Below are positions 24,848 through 33,172 of a stretch of 36,991 nucleotides of DNA, piece by piece (the stretch's first letter is position 1; each line of letters opens with the position of its first letter). Both the position numbers and the translations under genes were made by a program. The notes beneath the pieces were generated by a model that was not told the DNA's origin, did not search any database, and worked only from the letters and a program-made list of their open reading frames with translations. The stretch comes from an uncultured Oscillospiraceae bacterium (lineage in GTDB: Bacteria; Bacillota; Clostridia; Oscillospirales; Oscillospiraceae): contig CAKTPR010000006.1 in the NCBI GenBank assembly GCA_934591725.1, positions 1-36,991 of the forward strand, read 5' to 3'.

Positions 24848-26995
24848 TCAGATGAACTTATCGATGATGTTCTCGATGCCCTGGCTGTTGCCGTTGATGT
24901 ACATGCAGACATCCCATGCGCGCCAGATAACGGTACGCAGGTTGCCGATGGCAACACAGTCGCCGACACGGAAGATGGTCTCCTTGCCCTTGACCTTGCG
25001 GGACAGATCCTTGCCGCCGACAGGAGTGGGAACAAAGCCGATGCCGTTGACGACGTTGTCGCACTCGACGAAGAACTTCTCGCCGGTCTTGACGTTCTTA
25101 ACGGTGCAGCCCTTATCGGTGATCTCGGTGACGGTGGACTGGAGGTAAACGGGAACCTTGTGGTACTCCATAGCATCACGCAGGAAGGAGGTGTTTGCAA
25201 GGCAGGTGACATCGGACTTGACGAGGTCGTTTGCAAACTCGACAATGATGGGGTGCTTGCCGTAGTTGAGGAGCAGGTCATATGCAGCCTCGCAGGAGGA
25301 CTGGCCGCCGCCGAGGAAGAGAACCTTATCGCCGACCTCATGCTTCTCCTTGAGCAGCTGAGTGAAGGTGAGAGCCTTCTCAAAGCCGGGGATCATGGGC
25401 ATGGTTCTGGGAGTGGAACCGGTGGCGATGATGACAGCGTCGAACTTGCCGATGGTGTTGACGTCGGTGACTTCGGTGTTGAAGTGGACTTCAATGCCGG
25501 CCTTCTCGATCTCTCTCTTGTACCAGCGGATAAGCTCCTTATCGTTCTCTTTGAAGGTCATGGCAGAAGCAGTCAGGAACAGACCGCCCAGCTCATTGGT
25601 CTTTTCAAAGATAACGGGGATGTTGCCCTGCTGATGCAGAACCAGAGCAGACTCCATACCGCCGATGCCGCCGCCGATGATGGCGACTCTCTTGGCCTTC
25701 TTGGTGGGAGCAATGTAGTATCTGGTGTGCTGCATGGTGGTCGGGTTCAGAGCGCAGCGGCCGAGATGCAGGGAGTCCATAAGGTTCTGGGTGTTGGAGG
25801 AACCCTTGTACTTTGCAAAGTTGAAGCAGCCGTTGTGGCAGCGGATGCAGGGCTTGATCTCGTCCTCGCGGCCTTCGAGGATCTTGTGGATCCACTCATG
25901 GTCAACGAGGTTCTGACGTGCGATAGCGACAGCGTCGAGTCTGCCGGCTGCGATCTCTTCAGCGGCCTTGACAGGATCCATACGGCCTGCGCAGACAACG
26001 GGCTTGGAGGTGAACTTCTTGATGTGCTCAACATAGCTGAGGTTGCAGTTATCCGGCATGTACTGAGGCGGATGTGCCCAGTACCAGGCGTCGTAAGTAC
26101 CGTTGTCGCAGTTGAACATATCGTAACCGGCGTCCTCAAGGTACTTGATGGCCTTCTCGGACTCTTCCATGTCACGGCCCCACTCCTCGAAGTCGGTCTC
26201 ATAAGGCATTGCGCCCTTGCACCAACCCTTGGTCTTGGAGACGACGGAGTAACGCAGGGAGACGGGGAAGTCAGCACCGGCGTACTTCTTGATGCACTGA
26301 ACGATCTCGACCGGGAAGCGGAAGCGGTTCTCGAAGGATCCGCCGTACTCGTCGGTACGGTAGTTCCAGTTGGACATGGTGAACTGGTCAAGGAGGTAGC
26401 CTTCATGAACGGCGTGTATCTCAACACCATCGACACCGGCGTCTCTCAGCTTCTTCGCGGTCTTACCGAAGGCTTCGACCATCTCGTGGATCTCTTCGAC
26501 GGTCATGGGACGGGACTTGACATCCTCGGCCCAGCGGTTCGGGGTAGCGGAAGCGGAAGCGCAGGAGTACTGAACGTCAACGATGGGGGAAGCGAGCTTG
26601 TTGAGGAAGTCGTTCTTTGCGAGAACGGTCATCCAGCCGTTGATAGCCATGGAACGGCCGAAGCCTGCTGCCAGCTGAATGAACAGCTTGCCGCCGGTCT
26701 TGTGGTACTCTTCCATGTAGGGCTTGAGCTGCTTGAACATCTTGTCGTTCTGCCACAGCCACTTGCGGCCGGGGATACCGAGGGTATCGCGCACGCACTG
26801 CATACCGGGGAGGACAAGGCCGACGCCGTCCTGCGCTCTGTTGAGCAGGAAGTAAGCGGCTTCCTTATCGAAGTGGTTGGGCTCCAGCCAGCCGAACAGG
26901 GAGGTGCCGCCCATGGAGCACTGAACGATGCGGTTCTTGATCTCTACGTTACCGATCTTCCAAGGGGTAAAGAGAGCGCTGTATTTTTCGTTCAT
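24848..26995 (-). CDS. FMN/FAD/[4Fe-4S] NADH-dependent ene-reductase (2-enoate / 2,4-dienoyl-CoA reductase family)
   Basis: About 715 residues. An Old Yellow Enzyme-type TIM barrel (~1-375) binds FMN and has the active-site segment EIHAVHEGYLLDQF (~192-205) and RTDEYGGSFENRFRFP. Cluster cysteines are C383, C386 and C390 (CIRCHNGC) with a fourth at ~C414, a longer gap than usual. FAD- and NADH-binding Rossmann folds follow (IGGGIGGMESA ~440, LGGGQSSCEAA). Relatives reduce activated C=C bonds: enoates, dienoyl-CoA, bile-acid intermediates; the substrate here is unknown. The ATG at 26995 has AGGAAAGG at good spacing; ATG 27004 is too close. The gene is monocistronic with its own promoter and strongly biased codons, suggesting high expression. 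Confidence 0.88.
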   Translation of the reverse strand: MNEKYSALFTPWKIGNVEIKNRIVQCSMGGTSLFGWLEPNHFDKEAAYFLLNRAQDGVGLVLPGMQCVRDTLGIPGRKWLWQNDKMFKQLKPYMEEYHKTGGKLFIQLAAGFGRSMAINGWMTVLAKNDFLNKLASPIVDVQYSCASASATPNRWAEDVKSRPMTVEEIHEMVEAFGKTAKKLRDAGVDGVEIHAVHEGYLLDQFTMSNWNYRTDEYGGSFENRFRFPVEIVQCIKKYAGADFPVSLRYSVVSKTKGWCKGAMPYETDFEEWGRDMEESEKAIKYLEDAGYDMFNCDNGTYDAWYWAHPPQYMPDNCNLSYVEHIKKFTSKPVVCAGRMDPVKAAEEIAAGRLDAVAIARQNLVDHEWIHKILEGREDEIKPCIRCHNGCFNFAKYKGSSNTQNLMDSLHLGRCALNPTTMQHTRYYIAPTKKAKRVAIIGGGIGGMESALVLHQQGNIPVIFEKTNELGGLFLTASAMTFKENDKELIRWYKREIEKAGIEVHFNTEVTDVNTIGKFDAVIIATGSTPRTMPMIPGFEKALTFTQLLKEKHEVGDKVLFLGGGQSSCEAAYDLLLNYGKHPIIVEFANDLVKSDVTCLANTSFLRDAMEYHKVPVYLQSTVTEITDKGCTVKNVKTGEKFFVECDNVVNGIGFVPTPVGGKDLSRKVKGKETIFRVGDCVAIGNLRTVIWRAWDVCMYINGNSQGIENIIDKFI

Positions 26996-27114
26996 GAAAT
27001 ACATCCTTTCCTTTTCTTATCTTATTTATTTTACGGAGATGGGGAACCGTAAGGCATATCCATCCACCGTTTTTTACAAACCCGTTTGCCGCGGCTGAAC
27101 CGACATACCGCAGC

Positions 27115-27180
27115 TTCACACTTGTCGCAATTGTATCACACTTTTTCAAAATAATCAATTGCCTAAAGCCTTTGTGTGAA
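27115..27180. promoter_or_regulatory. Three GTGTGA-type motifs around the ene-reductase promoter (candidate operators)
   Basis: Two copies in one orientation (TTCACAC 27115-27121, ATCACAC 27135-27141, start-to-start 20 bp) and one inverted (GTGTGAA 27174-27180) bracket the -35/-10 region. TGTGA is a half-site of CRP/FNR-type regulators, but no regulator gene is adjacent, so this is only a candidate. Confidence 0.35.
27130..27158 (-). promoter_or_regulatory. Promoter of the ene-reductase gene
   Basis: On the minus strand, TTGATT (27153-27158), a 17-base spacer and TACAAT (27130-27135). The predicted transcript has a leader of about 125 bases before the ATG at 26995. Confidence 0.7.
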
Positions 27181-27249
27181 GTCTATTTAGTATACAATTT
27201 TCAACGGTATGTATAGCGGAGTGTCAAAAACCAGACAGATCGCGGCAAA

Positions 27250-27294
27250 AAGTCTGAGCGCAGATCAGAGCCTGCTGCGGCTCAATCTGCGCTC
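27250..27294 (-). terminator. Terminator at the end of the flippase-like gene
   Basis: Perfect 10-bp stem GAGCGCAGAT (27256-27265) / ATCTGCGCTC (27285-27294) with an inner GAGCC/GGCTC stem; on the minus strand it is followed by AGACTTTTT. It overlaps the last ten codons and stop of the gene at 27265. Confidence 0.8.
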
Positions 27295-28275
27295 GACGAT
27301 AAAGAACACGGGGAGACTGATAAGGAACGGGAAGAAGTAGGTCGCGATCCTGTAAAGGAGTATCGCACCCGAGGCATCGATACTGCTGACGACGGCGGAA
27401 TAGAAGAACACGAACGCAAATTCGAGCGGCCCAAGGCCGTTGACGTTCGGGAGCACACCGGTGATGAGCAGCATTATCGACGAGAGGATGAGCGAGTGGA
27501 GAAGGTCGGGGGCTTCGAGCCCCATGCAGCGCAGCGCCGCCGATGGGATCATGTACAGTACCGTGAGCTTGAGAAAGTTCAGCAGCATGACCTTTGCCGA
27601 GACGGCCTTCATGCCTTTAAGGTGCGCAGCCTCCGCGTACATCAGGTCGATCTGGCGCAGCCACTTTTCGCGGCGCTCCGGCCATTTGCCCTTTTCGGGG
27701 AAAAGCCCGAGGAGCTTCACGGCGAGGTCATGCACCGGCTTCCATGTGCATAGCAGGATGAGCGCGGTGATGATGAGCAGGAAGATGGCGATGCCGGGGA
27801 GCACGTATTTGACGGACTCCGGCAGCACCTCCCGCAGCCAGCCGAGACCGGGGATGAGCATGACGAGGGCATAGATGAGAATCGCGGACTTGTGGTAGAC
27901 AAATTTCAGGATGAGCAGTCCGACGCTGCGACCGGCGTCAAGCCCGCAGCGGTCGAGGTAGACGCTCTGCATCGGGATCGTTATTGCGCCGCCGCTTGCT
28001 GTCAGACCGAAGGCGCCGAGGAAGGTCAGCTCAAAGGCCTGACGGTAGCTCAGCTCCGGCAGACGGCTGCGCAGCAGAGTCATGCACATTGCGGCGTCAA
28101 TGAGCTGATAGCCCAAACCCATCGCGAGCAGCAGGCACACGCCGGGGACAGAGACCTCCGACAGGGCTGAGATGATCTCCGGGAGCTTGTCCCGGAACAC
28201 GATATACAGAAGCAGGAGAACGAGCGCCAGCGCGGCAAGCCCGCTGACAAGGGAGCGCTTTTTGGATTTATCCAT
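27265..28275 (-). CDS. Flippase-like integral membrane protein (lysylphosphatidylglycerol synthase TM family, UPF0104)
   Basis: 336 residues with about eight hydrophobic helices and no soluble catalytic domain. The LTASGGAITIPMQ segment and the late GVLPNVNGLGPLEFAFVFFY correspond to the conserved blocks of this family, which includes the flippase half of MprF. It may move a lipid or lipid-linked compound across the membrane; the substrate is unknown. The ribosome site is weak (AAAGAAAG). The TetR gene lies 52 bp upstream on the same strand. Confidence 0.8.
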   Translation of the reverse strand: MDKSKKRSLVSGLAALALVLLLLYIVFRDKLPEIISALSEVSVPGVCLLLAMGLGYQLIDAAMCMTLLRSRLPELSYRQAFELTFLGAFGLTASGGAITIPMQSVYLDRCGLDAGRSVGLLILKFVYHKSAILIYALVMLIPGLGWLREVLPESVKYVLPGIAIFLLIITALILLCTWKPVHDLAVKLLGLFPEKGKWPERREKWLRQIDLMYAEAAHLKGMKAVSAKVMLLNFLKLTVLYMIPSAALRCMGLEAPDLLHSLILSSIMLLITGVLPNVNGLGPLEFAFVFFYSAVVSSIDASGAILLYRIATYFFPFLISLPVFFIVERRLSRSRL

Positions 28276-28303
28276 TTTGAACAGCTTTCTTTTTACAGGC
28301 AGC

Positions 28304-28320
28304 GCCGCATATTATGCGGC
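28304..28320. repeat. Short palindrome between the TetR and flippase-like genes
   Basis: GCCGCAT / ATGCGGC with a 3-base centre. No T-run follows on the minus strand. It could be an operator or an attenuating hairpin between the two genes. Confidence 0.45.
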
Positions 28321-28327
28321 TTTGATG

Positions 28328-28852
28328 TCAACGCGTAAAGTGCTTTGCAAGCTCGGCGGCCTCCGCCCAGAGGGTGCAGGCGCGGTGCATATCAGGCTCC
28401 GCCTCCGGCTTCATCCCGCGGATGAACCAGTCGCTCAGGAGCCCTGAGCAGTTGAAGCGGCACATATAGGTCATAAAGGCGCGGGTGTCGTGATCAAGCT
28501 CGCGCCAGGCGGCGTAGCGCTCGATGAAGCGGTCAGCCCAGTATTCGCAGACATGGCTCAGGCACTGGTCAAAGACATCCCGCGGGGCGGACGAGTATAC
28601 GTGCAGCACGGCGCGGCGGTTCTCGGACAGCATATCCAGCGCCTTGTGCATACACTGCTCAGGCGCGTCGTCGCTGTAATACTCGCCCAGGATAGAATCG
28701 ATCTTGCTGCGGACGATCTCATCGAGCAGGGCGGGCATATCCTTGAAATGATAATAGAAGGTGTTGCGGTTTATATCGCAGTCACGGACGATGTCGAGCA
28801 CGGACACGTCCCGGTACGCGCGCTGGTTGAGAAGCTTCACGGCTGACTGCAT
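28328..28852 (-). CDS. TetR/AcrR-family transcriptional regulator
   Basis: 174 residues. The N-terminal helix-turn-helix is clear: VSVLDIVRDCDINRNTFYYHF, typical of TetR proteins. The C-terminal ligand domain resembles the TetR_C group seen in DhaS-like regulators, with an aromatic-rich end. The ATG at 28852 is preceded by AAAAGGAA at seven bases and an in-frame stop nine codons upstream, so the unusually short N-terminus before the HTH is real. It probably regulates the downstream flippase-like gene and itself. Confidence 0.88.
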   Translation of the reverse strand: MQSAVKLLNQRAYRDVSVLDIVRDCDINRNTFYYHFKDMPALLDEIVRSKIDSILGEYYSDDAPEQCMHKALDMLSENRRAVLHVYSSAPRDVFDQCLSHVCEYWADRFIERYAAWRELDHDTRAFMTYMCRFNCSGLLSDWFIRGMKPEAEPDMHRACTLWAEAAELAKHFTR

Positions 28853-28915
28853 TATCAGTTCCTTTTTACCGGCGATAAGTCATTCCCCCACAATATTTTG
28901 TATGGCTGATACTAT

Positions 28916-28946
28916 GTTTCATTAAAATCTCCAATTTTAATGAAAC
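28916..28946. repeat. Perfect inverted repeat, 13-bp arms
   Basis: GTTTCATTAAAAT / ATTTTAATGAAAC around CTCCA. First of a row of palindromes in the AT-rich spacer upstream of the TetR gene. Confidence 0.85.
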
Positions 28947-28947
28947 C

Positions 28948-28994
28948 TTTTGAAGCCTGTAAGAGCCGTGCTAAGGCACGGTTAGGCTTCAAAA
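28948..28994. repeat. Nested hairpin, possible bidirectional terminator
   Basis: Outer arms TTTTGAAGCCT / AGGCTTCAAAA (11 bp, perfect) enclose an inner CCGTGC / GCACGG stem with TAAG loop. With T-runs at both ends it could end transcription from the minus-strand envelope cluster. Confidence 0.65.
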
Positions 28995-29030
28995 GACGTC
29001 TCATACGAAAACTACGCCGCTGCGGCGGCT

Positions 29031-29060
29031 ATTAAAACATTTAATATTAAATGTTTTAAT
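29031..29060. repeat. Perfect 30-bp palindrome
   Basis: ATTAAAACATTTAAT is followed immediately by its exact reverse complement. A GCCGC-T-GCGGC palindrome lies just before it. The rest of the gap 28853-29153 shows no coding sequence on either strand. Confidence 0.88.
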
Positions 29061-29153
29061 CAGTTTTCAGTATAACTTATCTCAAGGCCGTGTAAACTGT
29101 TTTTCAATCCAAGCTCAACATTTATTGATGTTTGCCCAAAAACGATAATTGAT

Positions 29154-30476
29154 TCAATATCCGATGATGCTGTCAAGGCCGTAGTAGAGCGCCATGTAGA
29201 CGTTTGCCCAGTCGGAAGCGTCCTCAGTGCTGAGATAATCAAGCCCTTCGATGGCGCTGTATTTCGTCCTCGCGTATGGGCGGGGGAGCTGGATGTTTTT
29301 CTCTCCGTTTGCGATGCACTCGGCAATGAGCTGCTCATTGTAGGAAAGGGCAATGTGTGTGCGGCGGATATCGCTGATGCCCGTATATCCGAAATACAAA
29401 AGCGCGGCAACGCTCACGGCGCACAGCGCGGCGAGGAGTGACTTGTACCGGCCCTCAAACAGCGGCGGGGAGAGCACAGCCACGGCGCACAGGAGCAGGA
29501 TAAGCCCTATGTAGGTACTGCGCCCTGCACAGTACATCGCGAAGGTCAGCACGAAGTGACCGGCAAGCGAGCCGAGCAGGAAAATGAGCGAGGCGATGCG
29601 CAGCCGCAGCTCCACTCTGTATTTCACCGCGAGGTAAAACAGCAGCGCCCAAGCAATTATCAGCGGCCAGAAGCGCAGATAAAACGCGCCTGTCTCAACA
29701 AAGTTTGAAAGCAGCACCGAAACGGAAAACTCAGCCGACTTATTCACGCTCTCCGCCGGTGCGAGCATCATGTACATGAACCCTGCAAAGGCGGCGAGCA
29801 GCGACAGATACATCCACGGCGCAATGCGCTCCTTATAATAAAAGCGGCAAACGGCGATGACAAGCATCACCATGAATATCACGGCGACGGAGGAGTTCTC
29901 CGAATACGCGCCGACAAGGGCGGAGAAGATGATGAACAGCACACACATGGACTTTGACGGCTCGCGGTCATGCAGGAGCTTATCAAGGTACGGCAGCATG
30001 AACGCAAGGCACAGCACCGCGCACCAGAGATAGTTTATCGCGCCGGTGAGCCAGAGAAAGACCTGACCGAACTCGGGCTGAAGCACCCAGATGCAGCCGA
30101 AAATTGCCGGCAGGCCGAGAGCGTTATGCTCCCTGCCCTGACGCGCGATGGAGTATATGAGCCAGATCAGGGCAAGAAAGACAAGGGAATTTATGAGCTT
30201 AAAGACGATGGGCGGCAGGAGCAGGAAGAGCTGCACAAGAAAATGCGCTATGACGCGGCCGTTCATTATGTGCCGGTGCGCGGCCATGGAGGTGAAGATA
30301 TCCGCGACGCTCTCTATGCGGCTCTCATCGGCGTAGCTGAAAAAGTAGCGGTAATCGTCCGCGACGAGATCCGTCCACAGATTGCACACGAGCATCACAA
30401 GAAAAATGCCGAGACACACTGCGGCGACGGTGACGCGGGAGCGGTTGACTCTATCAAAAATTCCGGATTTGTTCAT
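29154..30476 (-). CDS. DUF6056-type polytopic membrane protein
   Basis: About 440 residues with ten or more hydrophobic helices. The early extracytoplasmic loop DDYRYFF ... HRHIMNGRVIAHFLVQ and the following LINSLVFLALIW resemble DUF6056, a family often encoded with glycosyltransferases and thought to act on surface glycans; function unproved. The ATG at 30476 has TTGGAG six bases upstream; a TTG at 30488 would remove that site. It is the last gene of the minus-strand envelope cluster, 42 bp after the DUF218 gene. Confidence 0.75.
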   Translation of the reverse strand: MNKSGIFDRVNRSRVTVAAVCLGIFLVMLVCNLWTDLVADDYRYFFSYADESRIESVADIFTSMAAHRHIMNGRVIAHFLVQLFLLLPPIVFKLINSLVFLALIWLIYSIARQGREHNALGLPAIFGCIWVLQPEFGQVFLWLTGAINYLWCAVLCLAFMLPYLDKLLHDREPSKSMCVLFIIFSALVGAYSENSSVAVIFMVMLVIAVCRFYYKERIAPWMYLSLLAAFAGFMYMMLAPAESVNKSAEFSVSVLLSNFVETGAFYLRFWPLIIAWALLFYLAVKYRVELRLRIASLIFLLGSLAGHFVLTFAMYCAGRSTYIGLILLLCAVAVLSPPLFEGRYKSLLAALCAVSVAALLYFGYTGISDIRRTHIALSYNEQLIAECIANGEKNIQLPRPYARTKYSAIEGLDYLSTEDASDWANVYMALYYGLDSIIGY

Positions 30477-30518
30477 AGACGGCTCCAATGGAAAATTTAC
30501 ATAACAAGGTTAACATAA

Positions 30519-31259
30519 TTATTTGCCGAACACCCAGAGGTGCGTTACACCGAAGGCCTCGCGGATAAAGCAGTTGAGGGTGTATATCGGGTAGCCAAGG
30601 CTGCCGGAGACGCCGGAGGCTTCAGCGCCGAGGAGCTTTGCCATGCACTTGGCGCGGTAGAGATGGTAGCAGCTGGAGACGATGGCGATATTGCCGTCGG
30701 GCGTGTCGCCGCGGCGCTCTATGATTGCGAAGGCGTTCTGAAGATTCTCCATCGTGGTGGTGGAGCGATCCTCTTTGATGAGCCGGTCGGGGTCGACGCC
30801 CTGCGCGGTGAGCCAGTCATACATACAATCGGCTTCGGTCATGCTCTCGCCCTTGCCCTGACCGCCGCAGAGGATAGCGGTGCTGCCGGGGTGAGTGTCC
30901 AGATATTTCATCGCGCCCTCCATGCGGTGGATGAGCGCGAGGGACGGCCTGTCATCCAGCACGGCGGCGCCGAGGACGACGATGTATTTCTTCTCACCGA
31001 CGTTCCTGTCCGTGCGCGCGCTGCCGATGATGAGCCCCTCGACGGCGCAGAAATACATGAGCCCCACGGTCGTGACGATCACGGCGGTTTTCCACAGCGC
31101 GTCGGGCGCAAAACGGCAGAGCGTGACGAGCGCCGCGGCGTAGATAAGCGCAAATGCAATGTACCCGTAGCCACGCATGGCGAACTTGAAGAACAGCGCG
31201 AGGATGAGCAGGATGATATCGGCAAGCAGCCAGTGCGGTATCTGTTTAAGAAAGCTCAT
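30519..31259 (-). CDS. DUF218 (YdcF/ElyC/SanA-like) membrane protein
   Basis: 246 residues: two to three N-terminal transmembrane helices (to ~85) then a DUF218 domain with IVVLGAAVLDDRPSLAL, AILCGGQGKGE, EDRSTTTMENLQNA and SSCYHLYRAKCMA, the conserved blocks of the family. Members such as ElyC and SanA affect peptidoglycan and envelope integrity. The ATG overlaps the ABC-F stop (ATGA), so translation is coupled. Confidence 0.88.
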   Translation of the reverse strand: MSFLKQIPHWLLADIILLILALFFKFAMRGYGYIAFALIYAAALVTLCRFAPDALWKTAVIVTTVGLMYFCAVEGLIIGSARTDRNVGEKKYIVVLGAAVLDDRPSLALIHRMEGAMKYLDTHPGSTAILCGGQGKGESMTEADCMYDWLTAQGVDPDRLIKEDRSTTTMENLQNAFAIIERRGDTPDGNIAIVSSCYHLYRAKCMAKLLGAEASGVSGSLGYPIYTLNCFIREAFGVTHLWVFGK

Positions 31260-33145
31260 GCGTTCAGCTCCTCCCAGCGTTCGTACAGCGTGAGGAGCTC
31301 TTCATCGAGCGCGTCCTTCTGCTGCTGGATATCCATAAGCTTCTGGTAGTCGGAGGAAAATTCCTCGGCCTGACGGTCAAGCTCTGCCGACTGCGCCTCA
31401 AGCTTGGCGATCTCCTTTTCAAGCTTGGCGATGGACTTTTCATTGTTCTTCTGGCGCGGTGGGCGGGACTTTTTCTCTTTCTCAAGAGCCTTTTCCTGCT
31501 CGCGCTCGCGCTGCCGGTCGTTCTGCGCGAACACCGCCTGACGCTCGCGCCAGTCGCAGTAGTCCCGGTAGCCGCCGCGGAAGTCGGTTATCTTCCCGTC
31601 GGCCAGCGCCCAAATGCGCGTTGCAAACTTCTCTATAAAATAACGGTCGTGCGAGACGAAGAGCAGCGTCTGCTCATAGTCCGAGAGCGCGTCCTCCATC
31701 CATTCGCGGCTGGCGATGTCGAGATGGTTCGTAGGCTCGTCAAGGATGAGGAAGTTTATATCCCCGCCCATGAGCATGCACAGGCGCAGGCGGCTCTTCT
31801 CGCCGCCGGAGAGCGCGCCGACCGGTGTCAGCACGTCCTCGCCGCGAAAGCCGAAGGCCGCGAGACGGTCGCGCGCCTGCTGCGGCAGGCAGCGGCAGTC
31901 ATAGAGCATCGTGTCAAGCACGCTGCGGCTCTCTTCCGTGAAGCTGACAAGCTGCGGCAGGTACGCCGTGCGTATGGCGGGGCCGAGGTAGAGGTAGCCT
32001 GAGTCAGGCTTCTCCTGATTCATGATGAGCTTCACGAGGGTGGACTTCCCCGTGCCGTTATCGCCGATGAGTGCGATGCGCTCCCCCCCGGTGACGGACA
32101 GGTCAAGGTCGGAGAAGAGCTTCTTTTCGCCGTAGCTCTTGGAGATTCCGTCCATGACGAGCACTTCGTCGCCCTCGAAGCTGCGCTCTTTGAACTTGAC
32201 GGTGAGCTTCTTCTGCTCGGTCGGGCGCTCGGTATGGCTGAGCTTTTCGATGCGCTTTTCCATGGAGAAAGCGCGTTTGTGGAGCTTGTCATTGCCCATG
32301 AATGCCCAGAGGTGCATCTGTGCGGCGGCACGTTCAAGCTGCTCTATCTTCGCCTGATCCTTCTCGTATTTTTTCAGCTTCTCCTCAAAGCGGCGCTGCC
32401 GCTCCTCAACGTAAAAGCTGTAATTGCCGGAGTAAAACTCCGCCTTGCCGTCGACGATCTCGATAGAGCGCTCGACGACGCGATCAAGAAAATACCGGTC
32501 ATGGCTGATGGCGAGCACCGTTCCCTTGAAGCGGAGCAGATAGTCCTCCAGCCACTCTGTCGCGTGCAGGTCGAGGTGGTTCGTAGGCTCGTCCAGCAGG
32601 AGAATGTCGGTGTCCTCAAGGATAAGGCGCGCGAGGTTCACGCGGGTCTTCTCCCCGCCGGAGAGAGAATCAAAGGGCTGGGCGAGCATTGCTGGGGGAA
32701 TATCCAGACCGTTTGCCACGCGGCTGCGCTCTACGTCCATCTCGTATCCGCCAAGGCGGGCATAGTCGGCCTGAAGCTTATCGTACTGCTTCAGAAGCTC
32801 TGGGGACTGGTCGTGCTCCATCTGTGCTTCAAGCTCGTTCATGCGCGCGGCGACGGAGTAGATATGCCGGTGCGCATCGCGCAGCACCTGCTCGACCGTC
32901 CAGCCCTCAGGGTAGACGGGTATCTGCGAGATAAGGCCGAGGCGCTTTGACGGGGCTATCGCAACCTCGCCCTCGTCATAGCCTATCTCACCGACGAGGA
33001 TGCGGAAGAGCGTAGTCTTGCCGCAGCCGTTGTGGCCGAGGATGCCGACACGCTCACCGCTGTTGACGGTGAAGGACAGCCCATCCAATATGTTTTTGCC
33101 AAGCTCGAAGGATTTGACCAGCGAGCTTACGGATATATCTATCAT
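31256..33145 (-). CDS. ABC-F family ATPase
   Basis: 629 residues, no membrane segments. Two ABC cassettes, each complete: Walker A GHNGCGKTT and GDNGTGKST, signatures LSGGEKTRV and LSGGEKSRL, Walker B LLLDEPTNHLD and LILDEPTNHLD. The ~80-residue linker between them (about 240-320, rich in K and E) is the ribosome-reaching region of ABC-F factors, and a C-terminal coiled coil (~540-629) resembles Uup/YdiF. Likely a translation factor; antibiotic protection cannot be inferred. AAGGAA precedes the ATG, 27 bp after the PBP gene. Confidence 0.92.
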   Translation of the reverse strand: MIDISVSSLVKSFELGKNILDGLSFTVNSGERVGILGHNGCGKTTLFRILVGEIGYDEGEVAIAPSKRLGLISQIPVYPEGWTVEQVLRDAHRHIYSVAARMNELEAQMEHDQSPELLKQYDKLQADYARLGGYEMDVERSRVANGLDIPPAMLAQPFDSLSGGEKTRVNLARLILEDTDILLLDEPTNHLDLHATEWLEDYLLRFKGTVLAISHDRYFLDRVVERSIEIVDGKAEFYSGNYSFYVEERQRRFEEKLKKYEKDQAKIEQLERAAAQMHLWAFMGNDKLHKRAFSMEKRIEKLSHTERPTEQKKLTVKFKERSFEGDEVLVMDGISKSYGEKKLFSDLDLSVTGGERIALIGDNGTGKSTLVKLIMNQEKPDSGYLYLGPAIRTAYLPQLVSFTEESRSVLDTMLYDCRCLPQQARDRLAAFGFRGEDVLTPVGALSGGEKSRLRLCMLMGGDINFLILDEPTNHLDIASREWMEDALSDYEQTLLFVSHDRYFIEKFATRIWALADGKITDFRGGYRDYCDWRERQAVFAQNDRQREREQEKALEKEKKSRPPRQKNNEKSIAKLEKEIAKLEAQSAELDRQAEEFSSDYQKLMDIQQQKDALDEELLTLYERWEELNA

Positions 33146-33172
33146 TTCTGCGTTCCTTATATCTGTATTTGA

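Noticed and set aside
24848..26995. Naming the ene-reductase baiH, baiCD or enr
   Set aside because: The fold and cofactors agree, but no bai or other pathway gene is adjacent and the active-site and cluster spacing differ; the substrate cannot be assigned.
25160..27052. 630-codon open frame on the plus strand opposite the ene-reductase
   Set aside because: Its translation is V/L/G/D-rich with no family resemblance, and it mirrors the strong codon bias of the real minus-strand gene.
28853..29153. tRNA or other standard structural RNA in the palindrome-rich spacer
   Set aside because: The stems do not form a cloverleaf and no conserved tRNA loop sequences are present.
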